Part shown: positions 59,556 through 64,000 of the stretch, one piece after another
Position numbering within the stretch: position 1 is the first letter of the stretch
How the letters are laid out: every line of letters starts with the position of its first letter
Assembly: GCF_900110835.1 (NCBI RefSeq)
Contig: NZ_FOJG01000002.1
Coordinates: forward strand, 620,001-684,000
DNA: 64,000 bases
Direction: 5' to 3'
Source of the DNA: Chitinophaga arvensicola
GTDB lineage: Bacteria; Bacteroidota; Bacteroidia; Chitinophagales; Chitinophagaceae
Translations under genes and position numbers: made by a program
The notes under the pieces: generated by a model
Database searches by the model: none
Told to the model about the DNA's origin: nothing
The model's input: only the letters and a program-made list of their open reading frames with translations

Positions 59556-61910
59556 ATGTTCATCAGTTACCTGAAAATAGCCTTCAGAACCATCAGGCGA
59601 AATATATCCTATACCTTCCTCAATGTTACCGGCTTAACCATAAGCATTGCGGCCTGCCTGCTTATTTTCCTGATTGTAAAGGATGAACTGAATTACGACG
59701 ACTTTAAAAAGGCAGACCGGACTTACCGCATCACATTAAACGCGCTGGACTTTAATCCCAGCACGTCTATGGCCGTAGTACCCGCCCTCCGCAATGATTT
59801 CCCGGAGCTGGAGCAGGTATCGCAATATCTTTACCAACAGAACGGGCAGGTAAAAGCCGGAGACGTTACCTACCTCGAAAAAGGATTTGCCTTTGCTGAT
59901 AACTCCTTCTTTAAGATATTTGACTACCCCTGGATGGCCGGGGATCCCAATACAGCACTGGCCGGACCCAACCAGGTAGTATTGACCCAAAGTATCGCCC
60001 ACAAATATTTTGGTGACAAAGATCCGATGGGCCAGATTATTCAGCTGGAAGATCATTTCAACCTCCGGGTAACCGGCGTAATAAAAGCCGTGCCTCCCAA
60101 TACCAGTCAACCTTTCCTCTTCATGGTATCTTATGAAACCATCAAAGATAAAGACGTAGCACATCGCCCCTTTTTTAATATCCAGGGAGGTATCACCTAT
60201 GTAGTGCTGCCGGAGCATTACCGCGCAGCACAACTGCAGGACAGGATGCAGGGTTTTATTGCAAAAAACTGGGGCGCCGACATTGCCGGCAAAGCGAAGT
60301 TGCTGGTACAACCGTTGAAAGAAATTCATTTTGACCAGCGCTACCTGGGAAACCCCGCCAGTCCTACCACCAGCCGCTCTATTTACTGGGGACTGGCCAT
60401 AGTAGCATTATTCATTATTCTCACCGCCTGCATCAATTTTATCAATATGGCAACGGCGCAGGCCATCAGCCGCGCCAAAGAAGTAGGTGTACGCAAGGTG
60501 CTGGGTGCTTACCGCGTTCAGCTGATCCGGCAATTTCTTGCGGAAACCGGTCTGCTGGTGGTAACCGCCGTGGTCCTGGGCTTTGTTGCAGCCGTATTGT
60601 TGCTGCCTTACCTCTCGTCCTGGATGAACCTGAAAATAGAGGTATCGCAGCTGATGCAACCTGTTATACTCGGAGTTGTAGCAGGTATAACGGTAACGGT
60701 TATACTTTTAGCCGGATTGTATCCTGCATTCGTGCAATCGGCGTTCCAACCCGTAGCAGCACTCAAAAGCAATACGGGTGTAACATTCAGAGGACTGGCT
60801 TTAAGAAAGATACTGGTATCCACGCAGTTTGGTATTTCGCAGTTGTTGATTGTGGGTACCCTGATAGTAGGCTACCAGATGGACTTTCTGCAAAACAAGG
60901 ATCTTGGATTCAATAAAACAGCCGTGATCTCTGTTGGCATTCCGGACGACAAAAAACAGGATCTCCTGCGCGAAGAATTACTGGCCATGCCGGATGTACA
61001 GGAGGTAAGCCTGTCGGCCGGCCCAATGGTAGGCGGTAGCCGCTTTACGGCCTTCCGTTACCCGGAAGGCGGCATTGTTGATGACGATGTAACGGAATTC
61101 AAAGCGGTAGATGACCAATATATGAAGATGTATTCCCTGCAGCTACTGGCGGGTGACAGTATCCGCAAGCGCATGGACAATGATACTGTTTTACGGGTGC
61201 TGGTCAATGAAACAATGACGCATAAACTAGGCATCCACGAGCCGGAAAAGGCGATCGGAAAGCGTTTCCTGGTAAATGGCGGGTACGCATTCATTTCAGG
61301 TGTGGTAAAAGATTTCCAGAGTGAATCACGTTATAAGAAGAGAAGGCCATGTGTATTGTTTTACGATGCCAGCGACTTCTTTACCGCGAGTATCCGGATC
61401 AAGCCAACTGATATGCGCAAAACAATTGCCGGCGTTGATAAATTATGGTCATCCCTTTTCACCGGAAAGCAGTTCCAATACCAGTTCCTGGACGATCGTA
61501 TTGCCGGGCTGTACGAACAGGATCAAAAATTATATACCGCCTTCAAATTGTTTTCATCGCTGGCTATCGCCATTGGTTGTCTTGGTTTATACGGACTGGT
61601 AGCATTTGCGGCGGTGCAACGCACCAAAGAAGTAAGTATCCGCAAAGTGCTGGGCGCCTCGCTATTTAGTATTATAGGCCTGTTTGCAAAAGAGTTCATT
61701 GTGCTGATCATCGTGTCTTTCTCCATTGCGGGGCCACTGGCCTGGTGGGTGATGAATCAATGGCTGGATCATTTCGCCTATCAGACGCAGATCAGCGGAG
61801 GCACCTTTGTGATCGCCATCAGCATCTCCGTTGTAATTGCGGGTGTCACTATCGCTTACCAGTCTGTCAAAGCAGGGCTGGTAAATCCGGTAAAAAGCTT
61901 ACGCAGCTAA
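59556..61910 (+). CDS. ABC transporter permease, MacB/FtsX type
   Basis: A 784-residue permease from ATG 59556 (MFISYLKIAFRTIRRN). It has an N-terminal helix, a periplasmic MacB_PCD-like domain (about 45-280), three helices near 285-440 holding the FtsX signature NFINMATAQAISRAKEVGVRKVLGA, a second periplasmic domain, then a second FtsX domain with FAAVQRTKEVSIRKVLGAS. Such proteins move lipoproteins, peptides or drugs in tripartite or mechanotransmission complexes, but no ATPase gene lies beside it. It shares overlapping stops with the convergent exonuclease. Confidence 0.9.
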   Translation: MFISYLKIAFRTIRRNISYTFLNVTGLTISIAACLLIFLIVKDELNYDDFKKADRTYRITLNALDFNPSTSMAVVPALRNDFPELEQVSQYLYQQNGQVKAGDVTYLEKGFAFADNSFFKIFDYPWMAGDPNTALAGPNQVVLTQSIAHKYFGDKDPMGQIIQLEDHFNLRVTGVIKAVPPNTSQPFLFMVSYETIKDKDVAHRPFFNIQGGITYVVLPEHYRAAQLQDRMQGFIAKNWGADIAGKAKLLVQPLKEIHFDQRYLGNPASPTTSRSIYWGLAIVALFIILTACINFINMATAQAISRAKEVGVRKVLGAYRVQLIRQFLAETGLLVVTAVVLGFVAAVLLLPYLSSWMNLKIEVSQLMQPVILGVVAGITVTVILLAGLYPAFVQSAFQPVAALKSNTGVTFRGLALRKILVSTQFGISQLLIVGTLIVGYQMDFLQNKDLGFNKTAVISVGIPDDKKQDLLREELLAMPDVQEVSLSAGPMVGGSRFTAFRYPEGGIVDDDVTEFKAVDDQYMKMYSLQLLAGDSIRKRMDNDTVLRVLVNETMTHKLGIHEPEKAIGKRFLVNGGYAFISGVVKDFQSESRYKKRRPCVLFYDASDFFTASIRIKPTDMRKTIAGVDKLWSSLFTGKQFQYQFLDDRIAGLYEQDQKLYTAFKLFSSLAIAIGCLGLYGLVAFAAVQRTKEVSIRKVLGASLFSIIGLFAKEFIVLIIVSFSIAGPLAWWVMNQWLDHFAYQTQISGGTFVIAISISVVIAGVTIAYQSVKAGLVNPVKSLRS

Positions 61911-62428
61911 CTCAGTTTAATTTTCAGCCCCATGGTCCGTTTCATGGTGAGCAGCGCTTCTGCATTACCTTTTGCATCATCTACCGGGTGATGGGTGTGC
62001 GCGGTTTTCCGCAGATGTTTGAAAGTTTGAAACGTGTCTTTGGTAATACCCTTGTACAAGCTGCCCAGGTTCTGGGAACTGAATCCGAAAGGATTTTCTC
62101 CCAGGAAATGATGAAAATACCAGCAGATAAACATCCAGTCGAAACCGTTATTGTCACTGATAAAAATGGGCCGGTCCTTACTCACGGAGCTGATCCATAT
62201 TTTAAATGCCTGCATTACCTGCTGCGGATCATCAAAGCCCATTGTTTCTTCGCGGGTATGCGTGGACACGGCCAACGCCTGCGGAATAAACTTATCGGAA
62301 ATGGGTTTAAGCTGACCATAGAACGACTGGTCCAGTTGTTCATTTACGAGTACGGCGCCAAAGGAAATCATAGAGTAATCGCCGGGGATGGGACCGTCTG
62401 TTTCGACGTCCACCATAATAAAAGCCAT
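61907..62428 (-). CDS. 3'-5' exonuclease, DnaQ-like
   Basis: A 173-residue DEDD-type exonuclease. ExoI: FIMVDVETDGPIPGDY with Asp and Glu of DxE; ExoII: FISDNNGFDWMF with Asp; ExoIII: HHPVDDAKGNAEALL with His/Asp, the DEDDh layout. It may act on single-stranded DNA or RNA. The stop overlaps the ABC permease stop by 3 nt (61907-61909). It is monocistronic. Confidence 0.88.
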   Translation of the reverse strand: MAFIMVDVETDGPIPGDYSMISFGAVLVNEQLDQSFYGQLKPISDKFIPQALAVSTHTREETMGFDDPQQVMQAFKIWISSVSKDRPIFISDNNGFDWMFICWYFHHFLGENPFGFSSQNLGSLYKGITKDTFQTFKHLRKTAHTHHPVDDAKGNAEALLTMKRTMGLKIKLS

Positions 62429-62509
62429 GTGTTAAAGATTGTTGATTTGGGTTAAACAATTTGTTCACTATCTCACGAAATTATAAAATAATATTATATA
62501 CACAAAGAA

Positions 62510-62556
62510 AAAGGCATCCCGGCTATGCCAGGATGCCTTTAACGCCAAAGCGTTAA
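62510..62556 (-). terminator. Tandem hairpins after the micro-ORF
   Basis: AAAGGCATCC/GGATGCCTTT (62510-62519 and 62531-62540) reads into TTTCTTTG on the minus strand. The adjacent TTAACGC-caaa-GCGTTAA (62539-62556) comes first on that strand. Confidence 0.75.
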
Positions 62557-62583
62557 CAGATTCTTTTATGGAGCCGCCTGTGG

Positions 62584-62631
62584 TTAAACTAAATTAACCT
62601 TAGGTGTCCATGAATATTCTGTAGATAGCAT
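62584..62631 (-). CDS. Candidate 15-residue peptide ORF with strong Shine-Dalgarno
   Basis: ATG at 62631-62629 on the minus strand opens MLSTEYSWTPKVNLV and stops at TAA (62586-62584). The sequence AAGGAGGT (62643-62636) precedes it by 4 nt, a near-perfect anti-16S match that is uncommon in Bacteroidota. A terminator follows. The peptide has no recognised family; it may be a leader, a regulator or part of a small RNA. Confidence 0.4.
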   Translation of the reverse strand: MLSTEYSWTPKVNLV

Positions 62632-62742
62632 GAATACCTCCTTTTCTTTGGTGAGTAATGAAACTACAAAAAAAATTCTGAATCAGAAAGCTTTACAACA
62701 AAAAAATAACATATCACCGCAGTGAAATTATATAACCAGTTG

Positions 62743-63765
62743 TTATTGCTGCTTTATTACGGTTGGCAATAATATTTCGCGGAGACTCCTTTCAAAGAAA
62801 TAGGCCCGGGAAATATCTGTTGGCTGGTAAGCTACATTCTCCATTACGATCAAACTGGTACGGGTAGCGGGATAATAAAGATTCACCAGCGTAAACCCCA
62901 TTTGTGGCATATAACCGGTATGCCCCAGTTCCCGGCCATCATCAGCCACCACAATGCCATAACCGGTGCCCATGCGGCCATACACGGTATGCTGCGTATG
63001 TTCCCATACATGCGTCATTTGCCGGTAACTGCTATCTGTAAGCAGTTTGCCGCCGTGTAATAATCCGTTCCAGCGCGCCAGGTCGGCGGCAGTAGATACC
63101 ACACCGGCGCCACCGAGGTGCCAGTCCGGAATGGAATCGTGGGAAACCTGGAGATGTCCGGTACTGTCTTCCACAAAACCCTGCACTGCCGGCAGCTGCC
63201 CGGCAATACCGGAATGCTTCATACCTGCCTTTTTAAATAAGGCGTTCGCCAACTGCGTATAGGTTTTACCGGTAGTACGTTCCAATACTGATTTCAGCAG
63301 GGAATAACCAAAATTTGAATACGCATACTTAGTACCCGGCGTATATGCCAGCGGCTCATCGAACCAAACTACACCGGCCGTGTGGCTCAGTAACTGGTGA
63401 ATAGTGATACTGTCGGCCCATTTATCCGTGATTTCCGGAAGATAGGTATGCAGGGTTTGCTGCAATTGTATGTGTCCTTTTTCCACTTCCTGTAATATCA
63501 TTACTGCTGTCATTTGTTTGGTGACAGACATAATAATAAAAGGACTGTTATTCCGGAGTGGTTGTTTTTTTTCCCGGTTGGCATCCCCCTGACTTTTCGC
63601 ATACCAGGTTTTACCCTGCTTTGTGATGAGTACCACACCATTGAATGCACGTACATTTTTTGTGTTCAGCAGGGAATCTATGCGGGTGGTAATTGCCTGC
63701 TGTGCGGTAGCCACACTACCTGTCAGCGCCAGCAAACCGGTCAGAATATATAAGCGGATTTTCAA
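62743..63765 (-). CDS. Serine beta-lactamase-family hydrolase (class C/D-Ala-D-Ala carboxypeptidase-like)
   Basis: A 340-residue exported protein (MKIRLYILTGLLALTGSVATAQQ). Catalytic motifs are Ser80-Val-Thr-Lys83 (SxxK), Tyr149-Ser150-Asn151, and HTG near residue 290 in ELGHTGYMPQ. These fit the beta-lactamase/transpeptidase-like superfamily, which includes esterases, DD-peptidases and class C enzymes. Resistance to antibiotics is not implied. Its start is 1 nt after the upstream SGNH hydrolase stop (63767), so the two form an operon. Confidence 0.9.
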   Translation of the reverse strand: MKIRLYILTGLLALTGSVATAQQAITTRIDSLLNTKNVRAFNGVVLITKQGKTWYAKSQGDANREKKQPLRNNSPFIIMSVTKQMTAVMILQEVEKGHIQLQQTLHTYLPEITDKWADSITIHQLLSHTAGVVWFDEPLAYTPGTKYAYSNFGYSLLKSVLERTTGKTYTQLANALFKKAGMKHSGIAGQLPAVQGFVEDSTGHLQVSHDSIPDWHLGGAGVVSTAADLARWNGLLHGGKLLTDSSYRQMTHVWEHTQHTVYGRMGTGYGIVVADDGRELGHTGYMPQMGFTLVNLYYPATRTSLIVMENVAYQPTDISRAYFFERSLREILLPTVIKQQ

Positions 63766-63766
63766 T

Positions 63767-64000
63767 CTATTTCTTTTTTAATGCTGCTGCAATCGCTTTT
63801 TCCGCCAGTGGTCCCATTACAAGATATCCTGCTTTGTTAGGATGAACGCCATCATAGGTCAGTTCTGCTTTCAGTCCTTTCTTTTCATCTGCCATGGCGG
63901 TGTAATAATCCAGGTAGACGCAATTATTCTTCGCCGCATAATCTTTCAGCCGTTGGTTGAGGTCCGCAATTTTTGGTACGGGCTCCAATCCTTTACGCCA
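63767..64000 (-). CDS. SGNH/GDSL hydrolase, C-terminal part (partial)
   Basis: The 3' portion, about 78 codons, of a gene that continues beyond the right edge. The C-terminal SGNH block DGVHPNKAGYLVMGPLAEKAI carries the catalytic Asp and His; YLDYYTAMADEKKGLK and LTYDGVHPN match the family of carbohydrate esterases such as isoamyl-acetate-type lipases. The start lies outside the window. It forms an operon with the beta-lactamase-like gene. Confidence 0.85.
   Translation of the reverse strand, partial: WRKGLEPVPKIADLNQRLKDYAAKNNCVYLDYYTAMADEKKGLKAELTYDGVHPNKAGYLVMGPLAEKAIAAALKKK

Larger units (their letters stand above)
62429..62742. other. Intergenic region with micro-ORF and terminators
   Basis: About 310 bases without a conventional gene. 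It contains a small ORF with a strong Shine-Dalgarno (62584-62643), a GGTTAA/TTAACC hairpin (62582-62599), and two tandem hairpins 62510-62540 and 62539-62556. Confidence 0.7.

Noticed and set aside
62743..63765. Antibiotic-resistance beta-lactamase
   Set aside because: The SxxK and YxN motifs place it in the broad serine hydrolase superfamily, where most members are esterases or DD-peptidases; nothing indicates resistance.
1..64000. CRISPR arrays, insertion sequences, prophage or tRNA/rRNA genes
   Set aside because: No repeat-spacer arrays, transposase or integrase motifs, target-site duplications or recognisable RNA genes were found by reading; a dedicated tRNA or sRNA scan has not been run.

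Overview
The window comes from a Bacteroidota chromosome, most like Chitinophaga and relatives (Chitinophagaceae). Supporting signs are the SusC/SusD pair, ECF sigma/FecR/TonB-receptor switches, a DUF4249 lipoprotein, many lipoproteins with N-terminal Cys boxes, promoter-like TTTG/TAnnTTTG elements, weak Shine-Dalgarno use, and a large carbohydrate-active enzyme content. I see no rRNA, tRNA, CRISPR array, prophage, IS element or transposase. This assignment rests on gene content only.

Layout. 1-4.7 kb: yceI, then a tight seven-gene plus-strand operon combining quinone detoxification (MhqO-like VOC dioxygenase, MhqD-like hydrolase), OsmC, a YjdI/CDGSH iron-sulfur protein, a YjdJ-like acetyltransferase and two YeeE/YedE sulfur-transport halves. 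4.7-14.4 kb, minus strand: DUF4142 lipoprotein; a zinc-ribbon membrane protein next to an SPFH-GYF protein; an esterase; a lipocalin-like lipoprotein; an SGNH hydrolase; an acyl-CoA dehydrogenase; a GH3 glycosidase. 14.9-20.1 kb: ECF sigma, FecR, TonB receptor and DUF4249 lipoprotein. 20.1-34.9 kb: mixed genes, including an M1 peptidase; an actin-like ATPase plus bactofilin pair; an Lrp regulator divergent from a methyltransferase; a THUMP-domain RNA methyltransferase; methionine aminopeptidase; a compact KptA, NADAR and PARG-like ADP-ribose operon; and a cytochrome c lipoprotein. 35.0-36.6 kb: ohr, a DJ-1/PfpI protein and ohrR.

36.7-59.2 kb is a rhamnose-glycan utilisation region. FecR-SusC-SusD is read leftward from an ECF sigma gene that points the other way. 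A seven-gene minus-strand operon holds rhaT, a fused rhaD aldolase/dehydrogenase, rhaI, a kinase, an esterase, a GH106 and a GH78 protein. It lies divergent from a GntR-type regulator. The implied flow is extracellular or periplasmic de-rhamnosylation, import by RhaT, isomerisation, phosphorylation, aldol cleavage and lactaldehyde conversion. 59-64 kb: VF530 protein, MacB/FtsX-like permease, exonuclease, a candidate micro-ORF, a serine beta-lactamase-like hydrolase and a truncated SGNH hydrolase at the right edge.

The most unusual items are: (1) an actin-like ATPase that lacks the phosphate-1 motif at its N terminus and carries a good match at its C terminus, consistent with a circular permutation, followed 9 nt later by a bactofilin gene; (2) the KptA-NADAR-PARG-like operon with a 13-bp palindrome on its predicted start site; (3) a plus-strand-specific terminator between fecR and susC that suggests an antisense RNA; (4) a 15-codon ORF with a strong Shine-Dalgarno and its own terminator.
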